This document shows, one piece after another, positions 41,277-50,293 of a DNA stretch of 59,882 nt. Both the position numbers and the translations under genes were made by a program. Source of the stretch: a virus; IMG/VR virus record IMGVR_UViG_3300026519_000015, positions 1 to 59,882 of that record; one strand, 5' to 3'. Position 1 is the stretch's first letter, and each line of letters begins with the position of its first letter. The notes beneath the pieces were generated by a model. The model did no database searches, was not told where the DNA came from, and saw nothing but the letters and a program-made list of their open reading frames with translations.

Positions 41277-42844
41277 AGACAACAGACTGGGAAAAAGCCG
41301 TCATATCCTGGTGTCTCCATAACCCGGATGACTTTGGATTCCTTGCAGATCGGATGAAGGAATTCCACTTCGGGGACCCTAGAGCAAAGATTGTGTGGAA
41401 ACCGCTCCTACAGGCTTACATAAAACACACTACATTTCCAACATTCTCCGAGTTAACCCAGATCCTGAATCAGGTGCAGACCGAAAAGGAACAATATACC
41501 CGGGCCCTCCTGGAGCAGTACCTGATTGAGGTATACCAAACCCCCCACACAGGTGTCACAGGAGACCGGGTAAAGGAATGGGTGGCTTCAAAAGAACTGT
41601 TCGACCTCGGGAACAAATTCATTGAGGTGTCGAGCACAGGGGTGACGGGGCACGAAGATGACCTGTACGGGTGGCAAGAACGTCTAGAATCAATTCAGTA
41701 TCTGGTTGGGAGGACAACCAAAGGCACAGTGTTCCGACCCCTGGACCTGGAGAGTATTGAGAACCTGGAGACCTGTATCGAACAGCATTACGGAGTGGAC
41801 CCGGTCCCGACTGGGATTTATAGACTAGACAAAAAACTCCGGGAGGGTGGGATTCGGGCACACCTGACAGTTATCTTTGGCCCTATCGGGACCGGTAAGA
41901 CCACTATCTCCCTGGGGATCGCAATGAATGTGATCCGGACCGGACGCCGAGTAGTCTACTTCTCACTCGACGACAACCCGGGGGAACTGACTGAACGTCA
42001 GTACAGTCATATGCTTAAGCGCCCCTTTTGCATCGATACAGAAGAAACCAACCAGACCCTGGAGGCAACTAAACAGGAACTCAAACACCTGATCGAAACT
42101 ACCTGGACCGGGGATTTTCACGGAGTCGAGCTGATGGCCGACACCACTACTCCCCACGAGATGGCTCGTGACCTTCTCAAGATGCAAAAAACTTTCTACG
42201 TCCAAGACCGAGAATCAGGGGAGGTTCCGGAATCCGAATGGGGGCAGATAGACCTTGTGGTGGTCGATACCGCCGACCAGGCTAAACCTCACAGGCATTA
42301 CCGATCTGAATGGTATGAACAAACAAAAGTATTCGAAGCCTTTAACGTGATCCCTAAGCGCCTGGGATGCCCTGTCCTGTTGAATGTGCAGGGTAACCAA
42401 CAATCTGTGGGTGCCGCACAACTAACGGAACGTAACCTCGGGGGCACCTATGGGAAGAACAAAGCTGCCAAACTGGTTCTGGGAATCGCCCAAACGTTTG
42501 CTCAAGTCCATAACCGAATCACCCTGGATCCTGGACACCCGGATATCCGAGATAATTTGGGGCGCTTACGGAACTACTGTCCGGAGCGTGACCGGGATAC
42601 TGAATGGGAGCGAGCCTGGATCTGTGTGGTAAAGAACACACGAGCCCGAGAAGGCGCGGGTGCTGTTCGGAGAGTCAAGATCCCGATCCTTATGAACCTG
42701 GCGACCTGTAGAGTTATTGATGATTTTACATTACCAGAGTCTGCAATCATGGTGGAACAACAAACCTTACGAGAGGAACAGGAGGTTGCGCGAGCGGGAG
42801 CCTCTGCGAGCCGACCGTCCGGTGGGAAGAGAGGACCGAAGTGA
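41273..42844 (+). CDS. DnaB-like replicative helicase
   Basis: The product has 523 residues. The frame starts with GTG 41273 (GAGG 9-10 bases upstream, GTGA overlap with uvsX). Residues 1-120 are an N-terminal helical domain. Residues about 195-420 form the RecA-like motor: GPIGTGKTT (Walker A), VVYFSLDDNP (H1a-like) and LVVVDTADQA (Walker B), then NVQGNQQ. It unwinds the duplex for the polymerase and works with the separate TOPRIM primase two genes downstream. Confidence 0.85.
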   Translation: MKTTDWEKAVISWCLHNPDDFGFLADRMKEFHFGDPRAKIVWKPLLQAYIKHTTFPTFSELTQILNQVQTEKEQYTRALLEQYLIEVYQTPHTGVTGDRVKEWVASKELFDLGNKFIEVSSTGVTGHEDDLYGWQERLESIQYLVGRTTKGTVFRPLDLESIENLETCIEQHYGVDPVPTGIYRLDKKLREGGIRAHLTVIFGPIGTGKTTISLGIAMNVIRTGRRVVYFSLDDNPGELTERQYSHMLKRPFCIDTEETNQTLEATKQELKHLIETTWTGDFHGVELMADTTTPHEMARDLLKMQKTFYVQDRESGEVPESEWGQIDLVVVDTADQAKPHRHYRSEWYEQTKVFEAFNVIPKRLGCPVLLNVQGNQQSVGAAQLTERNLGGTYGKNKAAKLVLGIAQTFAQVHNRITLDPGHPDIRDNLGRLRNYCPERDRDTEWERAWICVVKNTRAREGAGAVRRVKIPILMNLATCRVIDDFTLPESAIMVEQQTLREEQEVARAGASASRPSGGKRGPK

Positions 42845-43083
42845 TGGAAACAATCTATATCTACCCCATAGACAATAACCTGGAACAATGGCGTATCAAA
42901 ACCGATTACTCCCCGGAATTCAAAGCCGGGATGCGTCAGATACCGAGTGAAGACCGGTACTGGGATGCAACAAACCAATGGTGGGTATTCTCAGATTCCT
43001 GGTTAGAACACGTAGAGCAGAAAGTAGTGGAAGTCTGGCCGGCTACGAATATTGTGGTGGTGGAAGAATGTCCCGAGGATTAG
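42844..43083 (+). CDS. small protein, 79 aa, aromatic
   Basis: The start chosen is ATG 42844 with AGAGGA 8 bases upstream. GTG 42841 is an alternative. The product METIYIYPIDNNLEQWRIK... with RYWDATNQWWVFSDSW resembles the small N-terminal module of phage SNF2-like helicases seen at 30181. It may assist the helicase or primase. No family is assigned. Confidence 0.55.
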   Translation: METIYIYPIDNNLEQWRIKTDYSPEFKAGMRQIPSEDRYWDATNQWWVFSDSWLEHVEQKVVEVWPATNIVVVEECPED

Positions 43084-43835
43084 CGTTACCTACCGGGGGT
43101 CGCCGGTCAGGGAACGAAACCGTCTGGGATTGCCCTGCCTGCGGGGGAGTGCAAAAATTCTGGTTCAATACCCGGAACCACAAAGGTATCTGCTACCGAT
43201 GCAACACCCGGGTGGGAAACCATAAGTCCTTACTACGCTTATTCCGGAATCCCCCGACTGTTACGGTTGATATCGGTGACTACCCAAAGAAAATCGGGTA
43301 TATAGCGGATTCGGCCCACAGCGAACGCACTGCGGATGTGGAAGCTTACCTACGGAGCAGGGGTGTAAATACCCAGCTGGCTAACCAGATCCCGATCCGG
43401 CAACAGGGGAAACGGATTCTGTTCCCGGTATCCTGCCCTATGGGGCGACCGGATGAATGGATCTGGCGCCGGCTAGACCACGGATCCTGGATGGGACCCA
43501 AATACCCGAAAGGCTTGTACTGGTTTGGGCAGTGTGCCACGAAACACCCGGTGTTGGTCGAGGGTGTGTTTGACCTCCTGACTCCCGGGTTATGGGGACA
43601 CGGGTGGGCCTTACTGGGGACCAACTTAAGTGCACATTTAGAGTGTTGGCTCGCGGGACAAGACTTTGAAACCATAACGATTTGGTTCGACAACGACCCC
43701 CCGGGACGCCGGCGGGCTCAGCAACTCAAGAAACGCCTGAATGCCTGGATCGATACCCGAACCGTATTTGGGAAACCAGACACAGACCCGGGGAACTACA
43801 GCCCGGAGGAAGCAAAGAAGGTGCTGGGATGGTAA
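43068..43835 (+). CDS. DNA primase with zinc finger and TOPRIM fold
   Basis: The product has 255 residues from ATG 43068. The open frame extends 30 codons up, inside the preceding gene. The zinc ribbon has C22, C25, C42 and C45 (CPACGG, CYRC). TOPRIM elements are VLVEGVFD (Glu motif, about 162) and WFDNDPPGRRRAQ (DxD motif, about 205-214), with RPDEWIWRRLDHG between. It makes RNA primers for the polymerase. T7-type fusions carry a helicase on the same chain, whereas here the helicase is separate. Confidence 0.85.
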   Translation: MSRGLALPTGGRRSGNETVWDCPACGGVQKFWFNTRNHKGICYRCNTRVGNHKSLLRLFRNPPTVTVDIGDYPKKIGYIADSAHSERTADVEAYLRSRGVNTQLANQIPIRQQGKRILFPVSCPMGRPDEWIWRRLDHGSWMGPKYPKGLYWFGQCATKHPVLVEGVFDLLTPGLWGHGWALLGTNLSAHLECWLAGQDFETITIWFDNDPPGRRRAQQLKKRLNAWIDTRTVFGKPDTDPGNYSPEEAKKVLGW

Positions 43836-44869
43836 AATTCCTGCTGACTGCCGACCTGCACGGTTCCGACCGGACAGATGAAGAACTGCATTGGTCTCTT
43901 CACGTCTGGGACCACCTGCTCACCACAGGCCGGAAACTCAAGGTGGATGCAGTCATCATTACTGGTGATATTATCCATTACAAATACGGTCTGAGCGCCC
44001 GGCTCCTACTCCATATCTCCCGGATGCTCCAGGATTACCCTAAACCTGTCATTATTCTCCCGGGTAACCACGATATTCCCTGGCCTACCAGCCCGGAAGA
44101 CACGGTGCTGGAACTGATAGCCGGCGCCAAAGTTCTAACTAAACCCTTCTTATGGGTGCTGGAGGAGGCTATTCTGGCATTCATGCCCTGGAGACCCCCG
44201 GATTCCTACCAGGATTTACTGCACCAATTGACTCTGGAGGCTATGAAGTTAGGAGCCGGACGTAACAAAAAAGCCTTCCTGTTCTCACACGTAGCTCTAC
44301 ACGAAGGCCACGTTAGCTCTAGCAACATCCGGATCACCACACCTATCAGAGCACACCATTTATACCTAGACACCTATGACCACGTGTTCCTGGGGGATTA
44401 TCACGCACGCCAACAGATTAAGAACATCACCTATATCGGAGCACCAAGGCCCCGGACACATGGAGACTACGATAACAAAGGCTTCATGACCCTCACGATC
44501 CCGGATTCCGGGGCCTGGACAGTCGGCTCTGTAGATCCTCACCCTGAATGGCCACAATACATTACCCGAAGGGTTCAGTGTGAATCAGACTTCCCGTTAC
44601 CCAAAGGGAGGCCGCAAGATAAGATCCGGGTCTATGCACCCCTGGAGATGATGCGCTGGGTCCAGGAAACCTACCCGAACTATAAGGTCCAGGTTCTGGA
44701 GGGTGTGAAGATAAAACAATCCGATAACCGCCTCGGAGATATAGAATCCCTGGACCCCTGGAATATTTTTACTCGCTGGCTCAAAATCCGAGGGTATACC
44801 AGCAAAATATACCAACAATTAGGGAGGCAATACATTGAAGAGATACCGGAAAAGACGAGTAAAGTTTAA
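43829..44869 (+). CDS. SbcD / gp47-like nuclease subunit
   Basis: The product has 346 residues from ATG 43829, overlapping the primase end. The phosphoesterase motifs are all present: TADLHGS, ITGDIIH, LPGNHDIPW, FSHVALHEGH and FLGDYHARQ. With the SbcC-like subunit two genes on it forms a Mre11/Rad50-type complex that processes DNA ends and feeds recombination-dependent replication. Confidence 0.85.
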   Translation: MVKFLLTADLHGSDRTDEELHWSLHVWDHLLTTGRKLKVDAVIITGDIIHYKYGLSARLLLHISRMLQDYPKPVIILPGNHDIPWPTSPEDTVLELIAGAKVLTKPFLWVLEEAILAFMPWRPPDSYQDLLHQLTLEAMKLGAGRNKKAFLFSHVALHEGHVSSSNIRITTPIRAHHLYLDTYDHVFLGDYHARQQIKNITYIGAPRPRTHGDYDNKGFMTLTIPDSGAWTVGSVDPHPEWPQYITRRVQCESDFPLPKGRPQDKIRVYAPLEMMRWVQETYPNYKVQVLEGVKIKQSDNRLGDIESLDPWNIFTRWLKIRGYTSKIYQQLGRQYIEEIPEKTSKV

Positions 44870-45212
44870 GCCCAATAAGACCAACATGCCTTACTGCTCG
44901 GGATCCGGAATCCTGGTAGCGGATATTGACTGCAGAAAAGTAAAGGAACCCCCGTACAGACCTGGTGATGTATACCCCTGTCCGGAATGCGGGGACCTGG
45001 TGGTGCTGTCGGGTGAAACCCATTACCCCAAAAAAGCGAAACTCCCGTCCCATAAACCCCGGGATACGGAACTAATCCTCCGGGTACCGACCAGACTACT
45101 CCCGGACCTGGAAGATGACTTCTGGCACCGTAAGACTATAACCGGGTTTCAGATCCAAAGGGCTGAGGACCATTCTGCGACAGTGGAGATAAGGTTATCA
45201 AGATGCGACTAA
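44835..45212 (+). CDS. zinc-ribbon protein between gp47- and gp46-like genes, 125 aa
   Basis: The frame starts at TTG 44835 with AGGGAGG 7 bases before, inside the SbcD-like gene end. It begins basic (MKRYRKRRVKFKPNKT), then YCSGSGILVADIDC and YPCPECGDLVVLSG, a Cys-pair zinc site, and a C-terminal strand-rich part. It overlaps the SbcC-like gene by 10 bases. Possibly a DNA-binding accessory of the complex. Confidence 0.6.
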   Translation: MKRYRKRRVKFKPNKTNMPYCSGSGILVADIDCRKVKEPPYRPGDVYPCPECGDLVVLSGETHYPKKAKLPSHKPRDTELILRVPTRLLPDLEDDFWHRKTITGFQIQRAEDHSATVEIRLSRCD

Positions 45213-46933
45213 GTGCACTCACAATACAGAATTGGATGAGTTGGGCCGGGAAACACCAATGGGATCCAGGAGTCGGGCTCGTGGTGATTAACGGCGACAA
45301 CCGTGACACAAGCCCCCCGCAGTCAAACGGAGCTGGAAAGTCCGCATTGTTTTACGCTATCGTGTGGGGCCTGTGGGGAAAACTTCCAAGGAAACATAAG
45401 AAAGATGACCTTATCACTAACGGTTATAAGAAATGCAGCGTTCATTTGGTACTTGAGAGCAAGGACACAGTGCTGGAGATTACTCGCACGAAACAAAAAA
45501 CATTAGGTGAGAAACTCGAATTCAAAATCGGGGACAAAGTTGTTGCCGGCGACCTCCTGAATACTCAAATCGCCCTTGAGGAATGGTTCCATATCAGTTT
45601 TGAAACGTTCTGCAACGTAATCTATATCGGGAGAGAATCCGCTTCGGCCCGTTTCTTTGAAGCCAGTCCGACCCAACGGATGGCTATCCTGAGCGAGCTC
45701 ATAGAGGACACGGTCTTCCGGGAAGCCGGAAAGCGTGTCGGAAAAGATATCACTAAACTGGTTCGGGAAAACGACAAAGACACAGCCTCAATCAGTAGCT
45801 TGCAACAAGTCGTAGACCGCTTGAGTAAAGAGGCAGTCGAGGTTAACCGGAAACTACACCACGAACGAAAACAACAACAAGCCGAAGTTCACGAAAAAGC
45901 ACACCAGATCGCGGAACTCGAGAAGCAACAAATCGAGATCCAGAAACGCATCCGGGATTGCCCTGAAGGCGACGAATCCGCTCTCCGGGAAGAAGTAGCG
46001 ATCCGTTCGACTAAGATTCGGGAACTCCAGAACCAAAGCGCTATCCTGTCCCACCAGGTTCGGACAACCACCTTACCGCCCGGGAGTAAATGCAGCACCT
46101 GTGGACAAACCGTGACAGAGGAATTTGTCGCAGGGATCCGGCAGAAACAACAAGCAGCTCGAGACGAACTCCGAAAGATCAACAATACCCTGACCGACCT
46201 CCAGGCCGAGCATACCCAGTACCAGGAGGAACTCAATAAGATCCTCCGGTGGCATCAACAAAAAGAAAAGTACCGACAACAAATGGAAGACCTGAATGCC
46301 CGGATATATCAGGTCAGAGAAGCCGCATACAGCCGGGCTGTCGAGTACCTGGAGGAAAACCTGAAGCAGATAGAGGAGAATATCAATAATCTCCACACCC
46401 AAATAGCAGATCTAAAACGTTCGATAAGCCAACGCAACAAACACCTTCCAGTCCTGAAAGCCCTGCAGGCCGGGTTCAACCGAGAGATCCGGAACATGCT
46501 CCTGGATGAAGTGAGACAGGTCCTCACACACTACACGAACCGCTACACCCCCTATATGGCGGGTTCCGAATTCTCCATCACCTACCCACCCCAAACCAAC
46601 ACAGGCCGGGAAACCTTCGATATCGTGGTTAAACGGGGCCCTGAGGAGGTGGGGCTCCCGTCAGGTGGTGAACGCTACCGGATCTCAATCGCCTGCCTCC
46701 TGGCTCTCCGACAAGCCCTACAGTTCGGACGCACCTGCCCCTTCGACTTCCTCCTACTAGACGATCCTGTGGGGGAACTAGACGACCCCGGGTGCCATGC
46801 CCTCTCATTACTCCTGAGAGACCTGAATCCCGACATCCAGACCATCATGATGACTGTCCCCCGGGAAATGAAGCTGGAAGGCCACAGGGACGTATTAGTG
46901 GTTAAACAGGAGGGTAAATCCAGAATTGGGTAG
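45203..46933 (+). CDS. SbcC / gp46-like ATPase subunit
   Basis: The product has 576 residues. Walker A is SNGAGKSALF (about 40-49). Long coiled coils surround a CSTC zinc hook (about 297-300). The ABC signature is LPSGGERYRIS (about 484) and Walker B LLLDDPVGELD (about 514-524). It is the Rad50-like partner of the SbcD-like subunit. The short coiled coil is typical of phage versions. Confidence 0.88.
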   Translation: MRLSALTIQNWMSWAGKHQWDPGVGLVVINGDNRDTSPPQSNGAGKSALFYAIVWGLWGKLPRKHKKDDLITNGYKKCSVHLVLESKDTVLEITRTKQKTLGEKLEFKIGDKVVAGDLLNTQIALEEWFHISFETFCNVIYIGRESASARFFEASPTQRMAILSELIEDTVFREAGKRVGKDITKLVRENDKDTASISSLQQVVDRLSKEAVEVNRKLHHERKQQQAEVHEKAHQIAELEKQQIEIQKRIRDCPEGDESALREEVAIRSTKIRELQNQSAILSHQVRTTTLPPGSKCSTCGQTVTEEFVAGIRQKQQAARDELRKINNTLTDLQAEHTQYQEELNKILRWHQQKEKYRQQMEDLNARIYQVREAAYSRAVEYLEENLKQIEENINNLHTQIADLKRSISQRNKHLPVLKALQAGFNREIRNMLLDEVRQVLTHYTNRYTPYMAGSEFSITYPPQTNTGRETFDIVVKRGPEEVGLPSGGERYRISIACLLALRQALQFGRTCPFDFLLLDDPVGELDDPGCHALSLLLRDLNPDIQTIMMTVPREMKLEGHRDVLVVKQEGKSRIG

Positions 46934-47651
46934 ACGACGTGCCAAAGTAGCACCACTAGCGGATGTGATCGAATGGACCATGGGGGATATTACTGCCAGG
47001 GAAATGCGAGACCCTGACTACATCAAACCCTTACCCAAACCGATCCACCTTGAGGTATGGGTCCCGGGGAATCCGAAACAGAAAAACCAGGGGTTCGCAC
47101 GAGTGAGTAAACGCGGGAATCCCTATATGACCACGGATAAAAAAACAATCCAGGCAGAAGCCAATATCCGTCAGGTATTTATCGATACCATGTGCCGCGA
47201 CTACCCGCACCTGATACCCTACTTACCTATCCGAAAAGGTGCTGCACGACTTCGCACAATATTCCTCATGAGTCCCCCTGAGAAAGCCTGGTTCCAGGGG
47301 AAACAACACACGAAGCGTCCCGACTGGAGTAATTTATATAAGCTCGTAGAGGATGCGCTAGCGGGTAGGCAAGCCCGGATGCCCCCGCTCCTGTATGTGG
47401 ATGATTGCCTTGTGGAGGGTGGTTCCGGTCTTAAGGTATACTGGGATCCCCACATGATCCATGTCCCCGGTTACCCCCAGCAGCCCGGAACCCAAATCTT
47501 TATTGACCTGTACCCAGAAGTACGAGACCCACGACTTCCCCCAGCTGGGTTACGACAATGCAAACGGTGCGGGCGTGACGACTTTAAGACTGACGGGGGG
47601 CTACGAAGACACGAACAATACTGTAAAGACGGAAGAAAGAAGGTAGAGTAA
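46926..47651 (+). CDS. rusA: RusA-like Holliday junction resolvase with a C-terminal zinc finger
   Basis: The product has 241 residues. The frame opens with TTG 46926, where the AGGAGG site lies 12 bases upstream, so the start is less sure. RusA-type segments: LEVWVPGNPKQKNQ, then KRPDWSNLYKLVEDALAG and LLYVDDCLVEGG with the conserved Asp residues. After the RusA domain a C2H2/C3H-like finger CKRCGRDDF...LRRHEQYC is added (residues about 209-233). The resolvase cleaves junctions before packaging. Confidence 0.75.
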   Translation: MGRRRAKVAPLADVIEWTMGDITAREMRDPDYIKPLPKPIHLEVWVPGNPKQKNQGFARVSKRGNPYMTTDKKTIQAEANIRQVFIDTMCRDYPHLIPYLPIRKGAARLRTIFLMSPPEKAWFQGKQHTKRPDWSNLYKLVEDALAGRQARMPPLLYVDDCLVEGGSGLKVYWDPHMIHVPGYPQQPGTQIFIDLYPEVRDPRLPPAGLRQCKRCGRDDFKTDGGLRRHEQYCKDGRKKVE

Positions 47652-47654
47652 ATT

Positions 47655-47858
47655 ATGGGTAGTAGGGATTGGCAGAACAGAGACACACGGCAAGTGAGTA
47701 TGTTACTGGAGATCGACAACATCCTCTTTCTAGACGACCTGAAATACCGGATGCACCTGAGCCGTAACCGTGTGATGAATCACCTTGTGGCCCGGGTCCG
47801 GTGGCTAGAGAAAGAGCACCCAGAGGTATTCCAAACCCTATTGGGGAAAATGTTCTAA
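47655..47858 (+). CDS. small helical protein, 67 aa, last gene of the rightward arm
   Basis: The product has 67 residues: after a basic N-terminus, LEIDNILFLDDLKYRMHLSRNRVMNHLVARVRWLEKEHPEVF resembles small ribbon-helix-helix/HTH DNA-binding proteins. It follows the RusA-like gene by 3 bases and precedes the convergent terminator. Confidence 0.55.
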   Translation: MGSRDWQNRDTRQVSMLLEIDNILFLDDLKYRMHLSRNRVMNHLVARVRWLEKEHPEVFQTLLGKMF

Positions 47859-47861
47859 AGC

Positions 47862-47887
47862 GAGAAACCCGGGTACACCGGGTTCTC
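47862..47887 (+). terminator. hairpin just after the rightward arm
   Basis: GAGAAaCCCGG-gtaca-CCGGGTTCTC, 10 bp with one bulged A, starting 3 bases after the stop codon. It lacks a U tract and may stabilise the 3' end or act with the terminator at 47956. Confidence 0.5.
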
Positions 47888-47945
47888 AGGTTGTGCGATT
47901 GGCACCATTATGGTATTCTAGCGATAGGATCGTATGGATCTGCTA

Positions 47946-48125
47946 TTACCGGTACCGCCCCCTCTTTAGGGGGTGTTGTTTTTTCTTGCGGGCTTCCGAG
48001 AGAGCGATCGCGATCGCTTGTTTACGTGACGTGACTTTCTTCCCGGAGGAACTCTTAAGCTTCTTCTTTTTGAACTCACGCATCACTTTTGCAATTTTTT
48101 TCTTGTTTTGGGGTGTTTTAGCCAT
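47946..48125 (-). CDS. small Lys-rich protein of the DUF6496 type, 59 aa, last gene of the leftward arm
   Basis: ATG 48125 lies 2 bases after the fibre gene stop. The product MAKTPQNKKKIAKVM... contains LKSSSGKKVTSRKQAIAIALSEARKK, a hallmark of a small family found in phages and bacteria (assigned here from memory as DUF6496). The protein is strongly basic and probably binds DNA or is packed in the virion. It stops at TAA 47946-47948, beyond the convergent terminator hairpin. Confidence 0.75.
   Translation of the reverse strand: MAKTPQNKKKIAKVMREFKKKKLKSSSGKKVTSRKQAIAIALSEARKKKQHPLKRGRYR
47956..47985 (+). terminator. terminator of the rightward arm
   Basis: CCCCCT-cttt-AGGGGG is followed by tgttgtttttt. 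It lies at the convergence of both arms, inside the 3' end of the minus-strand gene 47946-48125. Confidence 0.7.
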
Positions 48126-48127
48126 AG

Positions 48128-49444
48128 TTATCCCAATCTCTCAAGCTCAAAAAAACCAACTGTGTTACTGATAGATCCAGACCCCCAGATACGAGCCCAA
48201 TAATACGTAGTCCCAGGAGTAACGACATCTATTACTCCTGTTACCAGATTCAGGTATGTGACACTGGAAGCAGTCATGTCGATATTCGCAACTGTAAAAC
48301 CGTCATCTGAGGCTCCCACGGCATATGCACTAGCCCGAATATCTACCCCCAAAATAACTCCCGTAGTTACGGAAACAAATAACCGCAACCTTACATAGTT
48401 ATCCCCCGATATACTGGTGATTCGTTCTGCGTTAGTGAGGGAAAATCGACCCGCGGTATCATTTACCGCACTACCCCATGTGATGTTGGAAGGGGTACCC
48501 CCGATTGTCGCAGAAGCCGACTTTAGTCGGGTGTAATGGTCACTGGAGGTTATGTACCCACCACCACTGACATTCGATAAAGTATACTCACTATTCGTAT
48601 TATCCCACGTGACAGAATAACCGTCTTCGCCAGCACCGGGTGTTCCGACATTCACATCAGATAGGTCATTAAGAGCATGGGTGTGGCTTGAGGTGGCTAA
48701 AGAAGCTTCCGCTGCTGTTTGGTTAATCCATTCCCCGGATGCTGTGTCATACGCCAATACCTCATTATCCGCTACTCCAGTGATCGTGACATCAGATAAA
48801 TCATTAAGAGCATGTGTATGTCCAGCAGCAGCTAAACCAGCCTCAGAAGCAGTCTGGTTAATCCATTCACCAGTAGCTGTATCATAAGCCAACACTTCAT
48901 TATCAGCCACAGGACCAGTGATAGTGACATCAGATATATCATTAAGAGTAGAACTACTGGATAAAAGACCCGCTACTGTCGCCTGGTCCACATCCACCCA
49001 TTGCCCGGAAGCAGCATCGTACAAAAGAAAATCATTATCCTGCAGGGGTCCTGTAAGAGTGACATCTCCAAGGTCATTCAGGTTCCAAACATCCCATGAG
49101 GATCCATCATAATGATAATACAGATCCTCATCCTCGACCCAAACAATCCAACCCTCGGTCGGGACATAAAACTCCCAGACACCCTGCGCAGCATTCCAGA
49201 CCGCAATCTCATCCTCATGAAGGGCCCAATCGCCACCCGCAACCGCAGTCACAAGATACGCATCCCCGTCAGCAGGAGACCCCGGAGGAGTATTGAGACG
49301 GTCGATTACTGAAAAAATAGACGACACCGATATGGTGCCGGGTTCTGATAAATCTACAGGTTTCCCTGAAGGCGACGTGGTGCGGCCATGAAGACCAACT
49401 GTCTGCTTCCGCTCCCCTAATTGTCCCCAACGATTGCGATACAT
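48128..49444 (-). CDS. tail fibre / receptor-binding protein with DUF2793-like head and internal repeats
   Basis: The product has 438 residues. Residues about 40-120 are a DUF2793-like domain (PPGSPADGDAYLVTA, DWALHEDEIAVW, GVWEFYVPTEGW, YYHYDGSSW). Then about four repeats of the form ND(L/I)(S/G)DVT(I/L)TG...DN(E/D)xLxYDxA(T/S)G(E/Q)W follow, two with HTHAL linkers. The C-terminal part is beta-rich (STVTYLNLVTGV) and likely the receptor-binding tip. The gene ends at 48128 next to the small basic gene. The repeats are typical of trimeric fibres. Confidence 0.8.
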   Translation of the reverse strand: MYRNRWGQLGERKQTVGLHGRTTSPSGKPVDLSEPGTISVSSIFSVIDRLNTPPGSPADGDAYLVTAVAGGDWALHEDEIAVWNAAQGVWEFYVPTEGWIVWVEDEDLYYHYDGSSWDVWNLNDLGDVTLTGPLQDNDFLLYDAASGQWVDVDQATVAGLLSSSSTLNDISDVTITGPVADNEVLAYDTATGEWINQTASEAGLAAAGHTHALNDLSDVTITGVADNEVLAYDTASGEWINQTAAEASLATSSHTHALNDLSDVNVGTPGAGEDGYSVTWDNTNSEYTLSNVSGGGYITSSDHYTRLKSASATIGGTPSNITWGSAVNDTAGRFSLTNAERITSISGDNYVRLRLFVSVTTGVILGVDIRASAYAVGASDDGFTVANIDMTASSVTYLNLVTGVIDVVTPGTTYYWARIWGSGSISNTVGFFELERLG

Positions 49445-49586
49445 TTACCGAACCCCAGCAGTAAAAGAAAAAGAGAGGGCCCCCGGGCCAAGTGATACCG
49501 CGGGAGCCGTAAGAGACCGGTTGTTAAGGACACAACATGAACTGAGAAAAGAAACAACCAACCACATTATACGTGCCCACATCTGG
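49445..49586. other. intergenic segment with a stray early-type leader
   Basis: It separates two minus-strand genes. On the plus strand aaggacacaacATG (ATG at 49536) matches the early-gene leader but is followed by AAC TGA, so there is no gene. A short GC stem (ggcccccgggcc) is near 49475. No other feature is seen. Confidence 0.5.
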
Positions 49587-49955
49587 TTAGTCAATCTCCT
49601 CATAAAATAGAATCAGATTCAACGACCCATTAACTGTCGCTTTCGCATACAGACTATATCCAGACAATAAGGGGATATCCCCGATCTGAACATAATCGTC
49701 AGCCGCAATCTCAATCTCTATAATCGTGTTGGCAGCTGTAGCACCCGCGTCAGAATCCGATACGTAATACAGGGTAAAGATAACAGCAGCCCCCGAGTAG
49801 TTACATACCCGGGAGCTACCGAGAACGTACCGGGGCGCCTCTGTAGCTGGAGAGTCCAAAACCTCCGCTGCCGATGTCGTGAGCGCAATCACACCCGTGG
49901 TCCCAGCAGACGTGTTAGGACGAAACGTAGAGACATGCCCGGTATTGTAGTTCAT
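49587..49955 (-). CDS. small beta-rich virion protein, 122 aa
   Basis: The product is Ala/Thr/Ile-rich (TTGVIALTTSAAEVLD, RYVLGSSRVCNYSGAAVIFTLYYV) with a layout of beta strands, as in tail fibre or decoration modules. It shares its start with the upstream stop (49955). It sits just upstream of the large fibre gene and may be an adhesion or fibre-attachment component. No family is recognised. Confidence 0.6.
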   Translation of the reverse strand: MNYNTGHVSTFRPNTSAGTTGVIALTTSAAEVLDSPATEAPRYVLGSSRVCNYSGAAVIFTLYYVSDSDAGATAANTIIEIEIAADDYVQIGDIPLLSGYSLYAKATVNGSLNLILFYEEID

Positions 49956-50293
49956 TACCGCAGTATCCCCTGCCTCTGAAGGTCATCAACTACAGCATTC
50001 ACAAAAGACGCTGTGTCGGCCTGGTCCGATACCAGCTTGTTAATCTGGTCCGCTAACTCACCAATCGCATCCTTCACATCACTCACAACCGCATTCACAG
50101 CATTATTGACAGCTGTATCAGTATAGGTGTCCGCAGTAGACAGAGCAATATTAGCGACATCCGCAATCGTCCCGTCCGGAGCTGCTCCGGAAGTGTTGTC
50201 AGTTAATGCTGCAGCGGTACGAGCCGCGTGGGTAGCATCGGCAGTACTATAGGTCTGCGTGATCGCAGTACTCTGTGATCTTGTAACCGGCAT
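49955..50293 (-). CDS. fibre-associated protein, 112 aa, paralogous to the C-terminal half of 55446-55991
   Basis: The product shares TQTYSTADATHAARTAAALTD, NTSGAAPDGTI and a C-terminal helix (ELADQINKLVSDQADTASFVNAVVDDL) with the 181-residue protein further upstream (TQTYATASRTQ, LTDNSGG, ADQVNKLRVD). The C-terminal region is a probable trimeric coiled coil. It overlaps both neighbours by single bases. Confidence 0.65.
   Translation of the reverse strand: MPVTRSQSTAITQTYSTADATHAARTAAALTDNTSGAAPDGTIADVANIALSTADTYTDTAVNNAVNAVVSDVKDAIGELADQINKLVSDQADTASFVNAVVDDLQRQGILR

Noticed and set aside
46073-46527. Leu-rich minus-strand frames within the SbcC-like gene that look like membrane proteins
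   Set aside because: Antisense of a coiled-coil gene (Glu/Lys/Gln codons read backwards as Leu/Phe/Val); the sense gene has full ABC motifs.
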